DNA of 64,000 nucleotides from Glaciimonas sp. Its GTDB lineage: Bacteria > Pseudomonadota > Gammaproteobacteria > Burkholderiales > Burkholderiaceae_D. This document shows, one piece after another, positions 25,635 to 34,977 of the stretch. The number at the start of each line of letters is the position of its first letter. The first letter of the stretch is position 1. Location: NCBI GenBank assembly GCA_012927625.1, contig JABBOV010000003.1:496001-560000 (forward strand). The letters are read 5' to 3'. Below the pieces are notes generated by a model, which had not been told where the DNA came from, ran no database searches, and worked only from the letters and a program-made list of their open reading frames with translations. The position numbers were made by a program, and so were the translations under genes.

Positions 25635-26318
25635 TTAAAAATGGTACCCAATCGCAAAGCTGACTGCCACAGGATCAAGCCGCATATCCATATTCTGACC
25701 GGTCGAAAAATGCGTAGTCGTTTTGAGGTAGGTTTTGGTCACGGCCAAGTCGGCAAACCATTTTTCATTGATTGCATACGTTATGCCGATTTGCGGCGTA
25801 AGCGCAAACTTGGAATCGACGGTGAACGTGGTCGGCGTCGCACTGCCGGTATTGGTCACTGCGGTCAAAGCGCCGCTACCGGTTTCCTTCTGGAATCGGG
25901 CATACGTCAAGCCCAAGCCGACGTACGGACGAAACATCGCTTTCGGCTCCAGGAAGCGCCATTGCAAATACAGGGTTGGCGGCAATGATTCGACCGTCCC
26001 GAGTTTGCCCACACCGTTAATCGAGCCGGCCCCATCCAATTCATGGGTATAAGGGATGCCGAGGTGAAATTCCGCGGAAATATGATCGGTAAACATGTAA
26101 CTGACGGCGATGATAGCTTCGGTATCGCTCTTCACATCGGCTTTGGTGCGAGGCAAAGCCGGCGCGCTCATATCGCCGCTGTCGACTTTGGGTGTGATCT
26201 GATTGACGCCGGCCTTGAGCGACCAAACACCGGCGCTTTGGGCGGAGGCTGTCATGCTTGTGGTCAGCGCCATAGCTGCTGACAGTACTATAATCGCGCC
26301 TTGAAATTGTGTTTTCAT
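25635..26318 (-). CDS. OmpW-family outer-membrane protein
   Basis: 227 residues with a signal peptide (cleavage near ASAQS, residues 24-28) and an eight-strand beta-barrel pattern ending in Phe (VSFAIGYHF), as expected for assembly by BAM. Family segments: WSLKAGVNQITPKVDSGD, PPTLYLQWRF, FRPYVGLGLTYARF, TPQIGITYAINEKWFADLAV. OmpW and its relative AlkL let small hydrophobic molecules through the outer membrane. It lies upstream of a GMC alcohol dehydrogenase and an aldehyde dehydrogenase, as AlkL is associated with AlkJ and AlkH, though a strong terminator lies between. GGAGACAAC precedes the ATG. Confidence 0.9.
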   Translation of the reverse strand: MKTQFQGAIIVLSAAMALTTSMTASAQSAGVWSLKAGVNQITPKVDSGDMSAPALPRTKADVKSDTEAIIAVSYMFTDHISAEFHLGIPYTHELDGAGSINGVGKLGTVESLPPTLYLQWRFLEPKAMFRPYVGLGLTYARFQKETGSGALTAVTNTGSATPTTFTVDSKFALTPQIGITYAINEKWFADLAVTKTYLKTTTHFSTGQNMDMRLDPVAVSFAIGYHF

Positions 26319-26352
26319 GTTGTCTCCTGAACCTTCTATTTAATAACGTCCA

Positions 26353-26607
26353 ATGCCATCCTCAGAATTGATCGGCTACGCTGCTGCCAGCTTGACCACA
26401 ATCGCATTCATTCCGCAAGCGTGGCTTACCTGGAAATCGCGTCGCGTAGATGGCGTATCGCTTGGCATGTACAGTATCTTCACCCTGGGAATAGCATTGT
26501 GGCTGGCGTACGGCTTGCTGATTGGGGCCTGGCCGATCATTGCAGCCAATGCCGTCACCCTGCCGTTCGCCGGGTTTATCCTCTGGATGAAAATCCGCTA
26601 TGGGTGA
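26353..26607 (+). CDS. SemiSWEET-type sugar transporter (PQ-loop protein)
   Basis: 84 residues with three predicted transmembrane helices, the length of a bacterial SemiSWEET half-transporter, which works as a dimer. The first helix has IGYAAASLTTIAFIPQAWLT with the PQ motif, and the rest matches (GVSLGMYSIFTLGIALWLAYG, then NAVTLPFAGFILWMKIRYG less conserved). Likely passive transport of a small sugar or related solute across the inner membrane. Its start is only 34 bases from the divergent ompW start, so its promoter must overlap ompW control elements. Confidence 0.88.
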   Translation: MPSSELIGYAAASLTTIAFIPQAWLTWKSRRVDGVSLGMYSIFTLGIALWLAYGLLIGAWPIIAANAVTLPFAGFILWMKIRYG

Positions 26608-26636
26608 ACATGCATTGCACGCTCACCCAAGCACAC

Positions 26637-28031
26637 TTACAGCCAGCCTTTGATAACCATTGACCTGGAAACATAGCGCGCCAGCAGAAGATTGGTAAAT
26701 GGTGTCGGATGGACACTATCTGCAAACTTGTAATACTGATCCGCGCCGGCGATCAAATTTGCTTTATTGCATACGAGCGAAGAATGCAGCAAATTTTTTG
26801 CGGGCGACAAGGGATTGTCCGCATCGACATCGGCACAAGCCGGTGTCGTCACATTGCTTAAGCCATAAGGTCCTGGATTGCTTGCCTGATCACGGTCGAC
26901 TGAATAAGCATCCACTAACAAGACCTTGGATTGCCCGGCCACGCCGGCCGTCAAATGGCTATTGAAGGTGGTTACCATCGCACTAAGCCAGGCTTGCACA
27001 CCAGTAGATTGTGCCAACGCATAAGGCGTTATGCTGGCATCAGGCAAATTCAATACAGTCACGTAATTTGCGCCGTTGCCAACGATCTGCGTGGTAACAA
27101 GTGCCGCCAATTGATCGCCTGCAGCACCCATTGCCGCCACATAAATTGCCAATTTGGCAGGGTCCGCCGCGTAAGCCGCACCCGCAGCTGCACCAGCGGC
27201 CGTCGCTGCTGCCGTGGCTGAAGCAACCGCAGCCGGAATACTCGCCTGAGGAAAACCTTGCATAACCGCTGCCGTGTACGCCGCCACCGTCAGTGTCGTA
27301 GTGGTATGCGCGGGGTTTGCCAGTTCCGTGCCAAAAGCAAGCTGAATAGCTGGCAAAGCAGTAGCTGGATTAGGGGAACCGGCAACGAGCGTCCCAATCA
27401 ACGTCGTTACATATTGATTACCACCGGCCAGCGTTCCTGCGGCGGTAGCATCCAGCGTCAACTGATTTGCCTGATACAAAAGATCATTACCGCCAGCCAG
27501 CACAAGCACGATTTCATCGCCTTTGAACTTGCCGCCTCCTTTCGCCAAATGGTTGGCAATTTGCGTCGCTACCGGTACCGTCAATTGACCTAATTGACTG
27601 GCGACATGTTTATCGACATACGCAATGTTTGCTGGCCCAACAGCCGCCGTCACGCGTGCACCGCCTTGTGCATAAGAGGTGCAGGTGGGCGCAAAGAAAA
27701 TTGCAGATGCAAAACTGGCCAGCAGACCATTGCTTAACAAACCCGTTTCTGCCGCACAGGGTGCTGGCAGGCCGAACTGGGCCGCCATCAATTCGGTCCA
27801 GTTGCTGGCCGCGTTCTTGCCATCGGCGCCAATGTCATTGACCGTGTATTTTCCGCCGCCCAGCAACTTAACGCCACCGACGGCATAAGTACCAACATCA
27901 CTCAAGCTGTCGCCGAATGAAACCTGGGAGCTGAATTTAACTTTGAGGGTTTGATCGCCGCCACCACCGCCACCGCAACCAGCCAAGACTGCCGAAGTAA
28001 GCAATACCAACGCAAATGTACTTTGACGCAT
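26637..28031 (-). CDS. SGNH/GDSL-type esterase, predicted lipoprotein
   Basis: 464 residues from the ATG at 28031 with GGAGACACA ahead; a longer frame to 28100 is not supported. A lipoprotein signal peptide ends in VLAGC (Cys about residue 19) followed by six glycines. The catalytic blocks of the GDSL family are visible: FGDSLSDVGTY (nucleophile Ser), LAGGNDLLYQ (block III Gly-x-Asn-Asp) and DSVHPTPFTNLL (Asp and His). The middle is alanine-rich with a low-complexity ATAAATAAGAAAGAAYA helix. Probably an outer-membrane or periplasmic lipase/esterase. It lacks a C-terminal autotransporter barrel. Confidence 0.88.
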   Translation of the reverse strand: MRQSTFALVLLTSAVLAGCGGGGGGDQTLKVKFSSQVSFGDSLSDVGTYAVGGVKLLGGGKYTVNDIGADGKNAASNWTELMAAQFGLPAPCAAETGLLSNGLLASFASAIFFAPTCTSYAQGGARVTAAVGPANIAYVDKHVASQLGQLTVPVATQIANHLAKGGGKFKGDEIVLVLAGGNDLLYQANQLTLDATAAGTLAGGNQYVTTLIGTLVAGSPNPATALPAIQLAFGTELANPAHTTTTLTVAAYTAAVMQGFPQASIPAAVASATAAATAAGAAAGAAYAADPAKLAIYVAAMGAAGDQLAALVTTQIVGNGANYVTVLNLPDASITPYALAQSTGVQAWLSAMVTTFNSHLTAGVAGQSKVLLVDAYSVDRDQASNPGPYGLSNVTTPACADVDADNPLSPAKNLLHSSLVCNKANLIAGADQYYKFADSVHPTPFTNLLLARYVSRSMVIKGWL

Positions 28032-28134
28032 TGTGTCTCCTATGGGTTTATTGTAAGTTAATAGAACGTACGTACTATTTTTGTCCGAATAATATGCCAT
28101 TGATTCATCTGCGTGACCACCAAAACTGCGGCAC

Positions 28135-29157
28135 TTAGAGCAGACGCTCTAAGATACCGGCGGAATCGTGGGCGGCACGGCGCAGACGATCATTGATGCC
28201 TTGCCATGCGCTGTCTTGGGGCGGTGCCTCAATCACGATCAGGTCGACGCCGATGGCATCCATCGCGCGCAATGCGGCGTACAGACCGTGCGCGTAACCA
28301 TCCGGGGTGGCAGGCAATGCGCACTGCCCGCTGACACGAATACTGAGGCCAGCCGCATAGCGTATCAAGGCAATCCGGCGTCCGGCCCGATGCAGTTGTT
28401 GCACGGCAGCTTCGAGTTGAGTGGACGCCACCAGCGCGACTGCGGTGCGCGGCGCGTAATGCGCGGCCAGCGTACCCGAAGCGCGTGGCGCTGCCAAATC
28501 CGGCAAGCTTGGCATGCTGCCGATGACAGCGGCAATCTGCGCTGCGCTGATATGGCCGGGACGCAGCAATACCGGCCCTTGCATGGCCAGACGCGATAAA
28601 TCCAGAATGGTCGATTCGATCCCGACTGCGCTCTGGCCGCCATCGAGGATTGCCTTGATCAGCCCATTAGCGCCGAACGCGTCACCAAATTCATCCCGCA
28701 CATGCTGGGCGGTAGTCGGGCTGACATGGCCGAATTTATTCGCCGATGGCGCCGCCAAGCCACCGTTGCCGCCCTTGAATGCGCGCAGCAGCGCTTGCGC
28801 CACCGGATGCGATGGGCAGCGCAGGCCGACCGAATCCTGCCCGCCGGACACTGCATCGGGAATGTGCGCTGCACGTTTCAGGATCAGCGTCAGCGGGCCG
28901 GGCCAGAACGCCTGCATCAACGTTTGCGCCTGGGTCGGAATCGAAGCGGCCCAATATGCGATGTCCGCTTCCGGCGCGACATGCACGATCACCGGATGAT
29001 TCGACGGGCGGCCTTTAGCGGCATAGATATTGGCTACCGCCGCTGGATTTTCCGCATCGGCACCAAGCCCATACACAGTCTCGGTCGGAAAAGCAACCAG
29101 GCCGCCAGATTCGAGAATCAAGGCGGCCTGGCGGATATCAGTGGAAAAAGCGCTCAT
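28135..29157 (-). CDS. tsaC: L-threonylcarbamoyladenylate synthase (Sua5/TsaC with Sua5 domain)
   Basis: 340 residues from the ATG at 29157. The YrdC/TsaC domain fills about 1-200 (LVAFPTETVYGLGADA, KGRPSNHPVIVHV, FWPGPLTLIL, GLAAPSANKFGHVSPT, SAVGIESTILDL), and the Sua5 domain follows (LAAHYAPRTAVALV). The enzyme makes threonylcarbamoyl-AMP from threonine, bicarbonate and ATP, for the t6A37 modification of tRNA. It ends a minus-strand run with purC, as in other Burkholderiales. The fused Sua5 domain sets it apart from short TsaC. Confidence 0.93.
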   Translation of the reverse strand: MSAFSTDIRQAALILESGGLVAFPTETVYGLGADAENPAAVANIYAAKGRPSNHPVIVHVAPEADIAYWAASIPTQAQTLMQAFWPGPLTLILKRAAHIPDAVSGGQDSVGLRCPSHPVAQALLRAFKGGNGGLAAPSANKFGHVSPTTAQHVRDEFGDAFGANGLIKAILDGGQSAVGIESTILDLSRLAMQGPVLLRPGHISAAQIAAVIGSMPSLPDLAAPRASGTLAAHYAPRTAVALVASTQLEAAVQQLHRAGRRIALIRYAAGLSIRVSGQCALPATPDGYAHGLYAALRAMDAIGVDLIVIEAPPQDSAWQGINDRLRRAAHDSAGILERLL

Positions 29158-29235
29158 TGGTAAACTATTCAATATCAAAAAAATAGGGCATCAAAACATA
29201 CTCAATATTGTATTTTTTGATACCCCTTTATACAC

Positions 29236-29268
29236 ATGCGGAAAGATAGGATAATTTACCTATACTCC
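29236..29268 (+). repeat. 33-nt intergenic repeat, copy 3
   Basis: Begins ATGCGGAAAGAT and ends TTACCTATACTCC, exactly 33 bases, then TTATTTTAAAA. It lies between tsaC and purC, both on the opposite strand. A second dyad, GGGCATCAAAA with TTTTTTGATACCCC, lies just beside it near 29188-29225. Confidence 0.65.
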
Positions 29269-29282
29269 ATTATTTTAAAAAC

Positions 29283-30161
29283 TCAGGCAGTCAGCAAGCG
29301 CAACGCTTCAGCGTACTTCTCACCAGTTTTTGCAGCCACTTCCACCGGCAGGCGCGGTGCTGGCGCCTTCTTGTCCCAAGGCTGTGTTTCCAGCCAGTCG
29401 CGCACGAATTGCTTGTCGAACGACGGTGGCGACATGCCAACCTGGTAGCTGGCTGCGGGCCAGAAACGCGATGAATCCGGGGTCAGGATTTCATCGATCA
29501 GATGGATGGTACCGTTCTCGTCCAAGCCGAATTCGAACTTGGTATCGGCAATGATGATGCCCTTGGTCGCCGCATATTCGGCGGCTTGCGTGTACAGATT
29601 AATAGCAGCGTCGCGCACCTGGCGGGCAATCTCGACACCGACAATTTTCTCGGCTTCAGCAAAAGAAATATTTTCGTCGTGCGAACCCATCGGCGCTTTA
29701 GTTGATGGCGTGAAAATCGTTTCCGGCAGTTTTTGCGCTTCTTTCAAGCCAGCCGGCAACTGGATGCCGCAAATCGCGCCAGTCTTCTGGTAATCCTTCC
29801 AGCCGGAACCGATGATGTAACCGCGCACGATCGCTTCAATCGCCAGCGGCTTGAATTTCTTGACGACGATGGCGCGGCCTTCGACCTGCTCGCGCTCTTC
29901 CGGCGACACCACGGATGCCGGGTCGATTCCGGTTTCGTGGTTCGGCATCAGATGGCCGAATTTCTTGAACCAGAAATCCGACATCGCTGTCAGAACCTTG
30001 CCCTTGTTCGGAATTGGATCGTCCAGGATCACGTCGAATGCCGACAGGCGATCGGTCTGGATCACCAGCAGTTTGTCGTCGCCGACCGCATAAATGTCGC
30101 GCACTTTGCCGCGATGCAGGAAAGGCAGGGATTTGATGTTTGTTTCTAGTAGGCCGGACAT
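29283..30161 (-). CDS. purC: Phosphoribosylaminoimidazole-succinocarboxamide synthase
   Basis: 292 residues. SAICAR synthetase joins CAIR and aspartate with ATP in purine synthesis. Characteristic stretches: [49 protein letters not shown], and [16 protein letters not shown]. This is the long form (about 290 residues) seen in Betaproteobacteria and yeast-type enzymes. It lies downstream of purE, with a small GFA-family gene between them, an order unlike the usual purC-purE-purK. Confidence 0.96.
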   Translation of the reverse strand: MSGLLETNIKSLPFLHRGKVRDIYAVGDDKLLVIQTDRLSAFDVILDDPIPNKGKVLTAMSDFWFKKFGHLMPNHETGIDPASVVSPEEREQVEGRAIVVKKFKPLAIEAIVRGYIIGSGWKDYQKTGAICGIQLPAGLKEAQKLPETIFTPSTKAPMGSHDENISFAEAEKIVGVEIARQVRDAAINLYTQAAEYAATKGIIIADTKFEFGLDENGTIHLIDEILTPDSSRFWPAASYQVGMSPPSFDKQFVRDWLETQPWDKKAPAPRLPVEVAAKTGEKYAEALRLLTA

Positions 30162-30225
30162 GGTATTTCCTAATTGTTGTGAAAAACGGCCAAGTTCGGC
30201 CGTGGATTGCTTGTTTCTAGTCTTG

Positions 30226-30588
30226 CTAACTTTCCGGCAGCCAGCCTACCCGGGTTTCGGTGAAGATGTCCTCAACTGCGCCCAGGTACGGGGCGTCGAG
30301 TGTTCCTAGGCTTACGGCAATGCAGTCCGGCGATTTTTCGCTATGCCAAGTCAGGCTCGAGCCACAGATTTGACAAAAGCCGCGCGTGACTCCAGGCGAC
30401 GATTCATACGCCGCGACGGCATCGGCGCCACTGGCGTAAGAAAACCCGGCGCGGTCCACGTTCGCATACGAACCGCAGGCAGCACCATGCTGCTTTTGGC
30501 ACATCGTGCAATGGCAGTGGCTGGCCGAACGGATGTCGCCCGTGACCTGGTACTTAACACGCCCGCAAAGACAACTACCATAAACCAT
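30226..30588 (-). CDS. GFA-family zinc protein (glutathione-dependent formaldehyde-activating-like)
   Basis: 120 residues with the zinc-binding cysteine pattern of the family: [21 protein letters not shown] and [11 protein letters not shown]. Most members have no proven function; the founding member speeds the reaction of formaldehyde with glutathione. It is placed between purE (70 bases upstream) and purC (64 bases downstream) on the same strand, where purK or nothing would be expected. No other formaldehyde-handling gene is nearby, so its position may be accidental. Confidence 0.85.
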   Translation of the reverse strand: MVYGSCLCGRVKYQVTGDIRSASHCHCTMCQKQHGAACGSYANVDRAGFSYASGADAVAAYESSPGVTRGFCQICGSSLTWHSEKSPDCIAVSLGTLDAPYLGAVEDIFTETRVGWLPES

Positions 30589-30658
30589 ATCGCCTCCCGA
30601 AAATAAGTTCAGCGTCCGATAATGCCTGATCGGTGCGCACCGCGCACCCTACTTGGCG

Positions 30659-31156
30659 TTAGTTCAATTCAGGCAATTTTGCATTACGTACTTTTTCCGC
30701 TTGCGCAGCGCGGAATGCGATTAACTTGGTTTTCAGCCCGGCGTCATGCAGGGCCAGCATTGCCACCACGGCTAGACCGGCATTGCCGGCGCCGGCTTCA
30801 CCGATTGCCAGCGTCGCCACCGGGATGCCCTTGGGCATTTGTACGGTTGCCAGCAACGAGTCGATGCCTTTCAGATATTTGGATGGAATCGGCACTGCAA
30901 AAATCGGCAGGATAGTTTTCGACGCCACCACACCGGCCAGATGCGCAGCACCGCCGGCACCGGCAATAAAAGCTTGGCAACCACGCGTTTCCATGTCGGC
31001 AACCCATTCTTCCACTTCGGTCGGGGTGCGGTGCGCGGATAAGGCGCGCGCCTCATAGCTGATGCCGAAATCCTTGCAGACTTGCGCCGCTTCCTTCATC
31101 ACGTCCCAATCGGAAGTGGAACCCATGACGATACCGACCAGTGTTTTTTTAGACAT
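30659..31156 (-). CDS. purE: N5-carboxyaminoimidazole ribonucleotide mutase
   Basis: 165 residues from the ATG at 31156; an ATG four codons upstream is possible. Class-I PurE motif VGIVMGSTSDWDVMKEA near the N-terminus, then SAHRTPTEVEEW with the catalytic His, and IAGAGGAAHLAGVVAS, followed by GVPVATL-like PKGIPVATLAIGEAGAGNAGL. It shifts the carboxyl group of N5-CAIR to make CAIR. It normally works after PurK, whose gene is missing from this cluster. Confidence 0.95.
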   Translation of the reverse strand: MSKKTLVGIVMGSTSDWDVMKEAAQVCKDFGISYEARALSAHRTPTEVEEWVADMETRGCQAFIAGAGGAAHLAGVVASKTILPIFAVPIPSKYLKGIDSLLATVQMPKGIPVATLAIGEAGAGNAGLAVVAMLALHDAGLKTKLIAFRAAQAEKVRNAKLPELN

Positions 31157-31187
31157 TTGATTCACCATAAATCACATCACCAATAAA

Positions 31188-31216
31188 GAAGGGCACCGGA
31201 AACTTCAGTGCCCCTT
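31188..31216 (-). terminator. Terminator after fba
   Basis: On the minus strand AAGGGGCAC, an 11-base loop, GTGCCCTT and then CTTTATT. It lies 17 bases after the fba stop and ends the fba transcript ahead of purE. Confidence 0.7.
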
Positions 31217-31232
31217 TCGCTTCAAAGTCGAA

Positions 31233-32297
31233 TTATTTCACGATTTGCGACAACTCGCCTTTTTGGTAGCGCTCGGCCATTTTTTCCAGCGCAATCGGCT
31301 TGATTTTCGCAGCCTGGCCTTCGCAGCCGAAAGCCAGATAACGCGCCTTGCAGACTTGCGCTGCAGCTTCGCGAGCCGGCTTCAGATAATCGCGCGGATC
31401 GAACTTGGATGGATTTTCGAACAGGTAACGACGGATCGCGCCGGTCATCGCCAGCCGGATGTCGGTATCGATGTTGATCTTGCGCACGCCATGCTTGATG
31501 CCTTCCAGAATCTCTTCGACCGGTACGCCAAAGGTTTCTTTCATGTCTCCGCCGAACTGACGGATTTCGGCCAGCAGTTCTTGCGGCACCGAACTTGAGC
31601 CGTGCATCACCAGATGGGTATTCGGGATGCGGGCGTGGATTTCCTTGATGCGGTCAATCGCCAGAATGTCGCCGGTAGGTTTACGCGAGAATTTATATGC
31701 GCCATGCGAAGTACCAATCGCGATTGCCAACGCGTCGCATTGGGTGCGCGCTACAAAATCGGCGGCTTGCGCGACATCGGTGAGCAATTGCTCGCGAGTC
31801 ATTTTGCCATCCGCGCCGTGGCCGTCTTCCTTGTCGCCCATCATGGTTTCGAGCGAACCAAGCACGCCGAGTTCAGCCTCGACGGTGACACCAATGGCGT
31901 GCGAAAACTTGACGACTTCGCGCGACACCTCCATGTTGTATTCGTAGCTGGCGACGTTTTTGCCGTCTTCCAGCAGCGAACCATCCATCATCACAGAACT
32001 GAAGCCGGAACGAATTGCCGTCATGCAGACCGCCGGGGACTGGCCGTGATCCTGGTGCATCACCACCGGAATGTGCGGATAGGCTTCGACCGCCGCTTGA
32101 ATCAGGTGGCGCAGAAAAGCTTCGCCGGCAAATTTGCGGGCGCCGGCAGAGGCCTGCATGATGACTGGCGCACCGACCGCATCAGCGGCTTGCATGATGG
32201 CGGTGACTTGTTCCAGATTGTTGACATTGAATGCCGGCAGACCATAACCGTTTTCAGCGGCATGATCGAGCAGTTGACGCATGGATACGAGGGCCAT
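31233..32297 (-). CDS. fba: Fructose-bisphosphate aldolase, class II
   Basis: 354 residues from the ATG at 32297, with GGAG just ahead. Zinc-dependent aldolase of glycolysis and gluconeogenesis that interconverts fructose 1,6-bisphosphate with glyceraldehyde 3-phosphate and dihydroxyacetone phosphate. Family segments: [31 protein letters not shown] (zinc His), [39 protein letters not shown] and [13 protein letters not shown]. It lies downstream of pgk after 121 bases; pyk, which often stands between them in this group, is absent. Confidence 0.95.
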   Translation of the reverse strand: MALVSMRQLLDHAAENGYGLPAFNVNNLEQVTAIMQAADAVGAPVIMQASAGARKFAGEAFLRHLIQAAVEAYPHIPVVMHQDHGQSPAVCMTAIRSGFSSVMMDGSLLEDGKNVASYEYNMEVSREVVKFSHAIGVTVEAELGVLGSLETMMGDKEDGHGADGKMTREQLLTDVAQAADFVARTQCDALAIAIGTSHGAYKFSRKPTGDILAIDRIKEIHARIPNTHLVMHGSSSVPQELLAEIRQFGGDMKETFGVPVEEILEGIKHGVRKINIDTDIRLAMTGAIRRYLFENPSKFDPRDYLKPAREAAAQVCKARYLAFGCEGQAAKIKPIALEKMAERYQKGELSQIVK

Positions 32298-32418
32298 GTT
32301 GTTCTCCAAATAAAAAATCAGTATTCGCCGATCTTGACGATTTTCAGTGTAGCGGCAGCCGGTTCAGACAACCGGACTTATATTGCTGGGAATAAGTGCT
32401 TTGCTGCGAATAAGTGCG

Positions 32419-33609
32419 CTATCTCTTGCGCTGCATCAGTATTTCGACTGCAGGCAGCGTCTTGCCTTCCAGGAACTCCAGGAAAGCACCGCCGCCGGTC
32501 GAAATATAACCGATCTTGTCGGTGATTCCATATTTGGCAATTGCCGCCAAAGTATCGCCGCCGCCGGCAATTGAAAACGCTTTCGAACCGGCGATTGCCA
32601 GCGCCAGGGTCCGGGTGCCTTCGCCGAACTGGTCGAATTCGAATACGCCGACCGGCCCGTTCCAGACGATGGTACCGGCGCTTGTCAACTGTTGCGCCAG
32701 CATGGCAGCGGTTTTCGGCCCGATATCCAGGATCATGTCGTCGTCGGCAACGTCCTTGGCATCTTTGATGGTTGCCACCGCCGTTGCGGAGAATTCTTTC
32801 GCGCACACCACATCGACCGGAATCGGTACCGATGCACCGCGCTTTGCCATCATTTGCATGATGCTACGTGCTTCTTCCAGCAGATCGGCTTCGGCCAGCG
32901 ATTTGCCGATGTTCAATCCGGCGGCCAGCATGAAAGTATTGGCAATGCCGCCGCCGACGATCAGTTGATCGACCTTGTCGGCCAGCGTTTTGAGGATGCT
33001 CAGTTTGCTCGATACTTTGGAACCGGCCACGATGGCGACCATCGGGTGTGCCGGCTGGTGCAGCGCTTTGCCCAACGCATCCAATTCAGCTGCCAGCAGA
33101 GGGCCGGCGCAGGCAATCGGTGCAAATTTGGCGATACCGTAGGTACTGGCTTCGGCCCGATGCGCGGTGCCGAAGGCGTCATTTACATAGATGTCGCACA
33201 GTTTGGCCATTTTTTTCGCCAGTGCGTCGCTATTTTTCTTTTCACCAATATTGACGCGACAGTTTTCCAGCAACACGACTTGTCCCGGTGCGACTTCAAC
33301 GCCGTCCAGCCAGTTTTGTAGCAGCGGCACCGGCTGCCCCAGCAATTCGGCCAGACGCAGCGCCACCGGCGCCAACGTATCTGCCGGCTTGAATTCCCCT
33401 TCGGTCGGACGACCGAGGTGCGAAGTAACCATCACCGCTGCGCCCGCATCGAGCGCCTGGCGAATCGCCGGAACCGAAGCGCGAATACGCGTATCTTCGG
33501 TAATTTTGCCAGTATCATCCTGCGGCACGTTAAGATCGGCACGTATAAAAACACGTTTGCCGACCAGTTCGTTGCCGGCAATAAGGTCGCTGAGTCGATT
33601 GAATTGCAT
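32419..33609 (-). CDS. pgk: Phosphoglycerate kinase
   Basis: 396 residues, full length. Transfers phosphate between 1,3-bisphosphoglycerate and ADP. N-terminal [20 protein letters not shown], substrate-binding [11 protein letters not shown], the [14 protein letters not shown] motif, and the C-terminal nucleotide domain with [14 protein letters not shown] and the [12 protein letters not shown] loop. No gapA gene lies upstream; azlD is next on that side, beyond 105 bases that should contain the promoter. The gap to fba holds a short direct repeat, GAATAAGTGC, twice near 32390-32418. Confidence 0.96.
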   Translation of the reverse strand: MQFNRLSDLIAGNELVGKRVFIRADLNVPQDDTGKITEDTRIRASVPAIRQALDAGAAVMVTSHLGRPTEGEFKPADTLAPVALRLAELLGQPVPLLQNWLDGVEVAPGQVVLLENCRVNIGEKKNSDALAKKMAKLCDIYVNDAFGTAHRAEASTYGIAKFAPIACAGPLLAAELDALGKALHQPAHPMVAIVAGSKVSSKLSILKTLADKVDQLIVGGGIANTFMLAAGLNIGKSLAEADLLEEARSIMQMMAKRGASVPIPVDVVCAKEFSATAVATIKDAKDVADDDMILDIGPKTAAMLAQQLTSAGTIVWNGPVGVFEFDQFGEGTRTLALAIAGSKAFSIAGGGDTLAAIAKYGITDKIGYISTGGGAFLEFLEGKTLPAVEILMQRKR

Positions 33610-33714
33610 ATCTGCCCTGATCCTATTGGAAGAAAACCACTATTTTACCGCAGCGAACGTGCTCCAAAAACCGTTTTGTTTTTGTAAAAAAGGCAATATA
33701 GATAGCGACCAATT

Positions 33715-34038
33715 TCAAGCATACAAACGTATTACGGTAAATAAGACCATCCCGACCACAATTGTCCCCAGCAGGCGCTGGGTTGCCATGAAAAACACGG
33801 CAGCACCGATGCCGGCCAGCAGCTTGGGATTGGCCAGCGAGATCGTCACCGCCCCGCCCGACAATACTAAATCCGGCACCACAATGGCGGCCAGCGCTGC
33901 GGCCGGAGCATAGCGCAGCGCATGCTGGACTTTCGGTGGAAATTTTACGGAATTACCGAGCAAAAAGAACGAACTACGCGTCAGGATGGTAGACACGGTC
34001 AATAAAATAATGGTGATCCAGGTATCGGTGTCATTCAT
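33715..34038 (-). CDS. azlD: AzlD-family branched-chain amino acid export subunit
   Basis: 107 residues with three or four hydrophobic helices, the small partner of AzlC. The segment RSSFFLLGNSVKFPPKVQHALRYAPAAALAAIVVPDL (in part) is the characteristic AzlD centre. It starts four bases after the AzlC stop, so the two are coupled. Together they export branched-chain amino acids or analogues, like BrnFE of Corynebacterium. The divergent neighbour is ilvE, a branched-chain aminotransferase, which supports this substrate. Confidence 0.88.
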   Translation of the reverse strand: MNDTDTWITIILLTVSTILTRSSFFLLGNSVKFPPKVQHALRYAPAAALAAIVVPDLVLSGGAVTISLANPKLLAGIGAAVFFMATQRLLGTIVVGMVLFTVIRLYA

Positions 34039-34042
34039 ATTT

Positions 34043-34813
34043 TCAGGCTTTTATCTTTTCAAGGAGTGCATCGATCAGCATCGCAACCACCATGCCGAGC
34101 ACTACAGCCAGCAGCAAGCCCAGGCGAAAAGGCAGATCGTCCGCAATGACCGCGACCAGACCGGCAACGACCACACCACCCAATGCAGCCATATTGATAA
34201 TCAATGGAATCATGACGGCCAGCAACGCCAGGGTACCGGCAAAACCGACACCCCAATTTTCTGGAATCTGGCTCGCCAGCAAGATGCCTGCCACCGCGCC
34301 GATCTGCCATGCAAACCAGTTAGGATAACCGATGCCGGCAAAAAAACCGACTTTGCCCTCGGGCTGGTACAGCGTTTCGGCCGGAAAGCGGCGCGGAAAG
34401 AAAGCCATCGTGATGTCGGCATTGAAATAGCCGTACCAGATGCGCTTATACCAGGGCAGATGCGACAAATGCGGGCCGATCGCTGCGCCAAAAATGACAA
34501 AACGCAAATTCACCACCATTGCCGTGGCGAATATAACCATGACCGGCGCATTGACCATCATCAATGGCAGCACAGCCAGTTGCGCCGAACCGGCGAACAC
34601 CAGAAGCGTCATCCCCAGCGCTTGCCCCAAGGTCAGTCCGGACTTGACCATTGCCATGCCGGACACCAGGCCCCACGCACAAATACCGGGCATGGTGGCG
34701 GCGGATAGGCTGACCGCCTCGCTGAATCCCGCTTTCTCAGCGGCACGGGCCTGGAGCGCCTTATTTTCATTGGTAGAAACCCGTTCCGGGAGTTTACTGT
34801 CCATCGCATTCAT
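34043..34813 (-). CDS. azlC: AzlC-family branched-chain amino acid exporter, large subunit
   Basis: 256 residues with a hydrophilic N-terminal leader of about 30 residues, then the AzlC core of several helices: MPGICAWGLVSGMAMVKSGL, VFAGSAQLAVLPLM, AMVVNLRFVIFGAAIGPHL. These are family landmarks (the AGSAQ motif especially). It forms an exporter with the coupled AzlD. The start is 164 bases from the divergent ilvE start, with an intervening stretch that could hold promoters for both and possibly an Lrp-type control site, which is not visible. Confidence 0.9.
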   Translation of the reverse strand: MNAMDSKLPERVSTNENKALQARAAEKAGFSEAVSLSAATMPGICAWGLVSGMAMVKSGLTLGQALGMTLLVFAGSAQLAVLPLMMVNAPVMVIFATAMVVNLRFVIFGAAIGPHLSHLPWYKRIWYGYFNADITMAFFPRRFPAETLYQPEGKVGFFAGIGYPNWFAWQIGAVAGILLASQIPENWGVGFAGTLALLAVMIPLIINMAALGGVVVAGLVAVIADDLPFRLGLLLAVVLGMVVAMLIDALLEKIKA

Positions 34814-34977
34814 GCTGCTATTTCACCTTGTTGAAAATTCTGACCGGAGGTTTCGACTTTCCTGCTTTGCAACGCAGGAGATATGCGTATTTTGGGGTAA
34901 CAATTCTACCAATGAACTTTCCAAGCTGCCTGAATCCGTTAAAATCGGAACCTTGCTACGCTATTTGGAGACACGCC

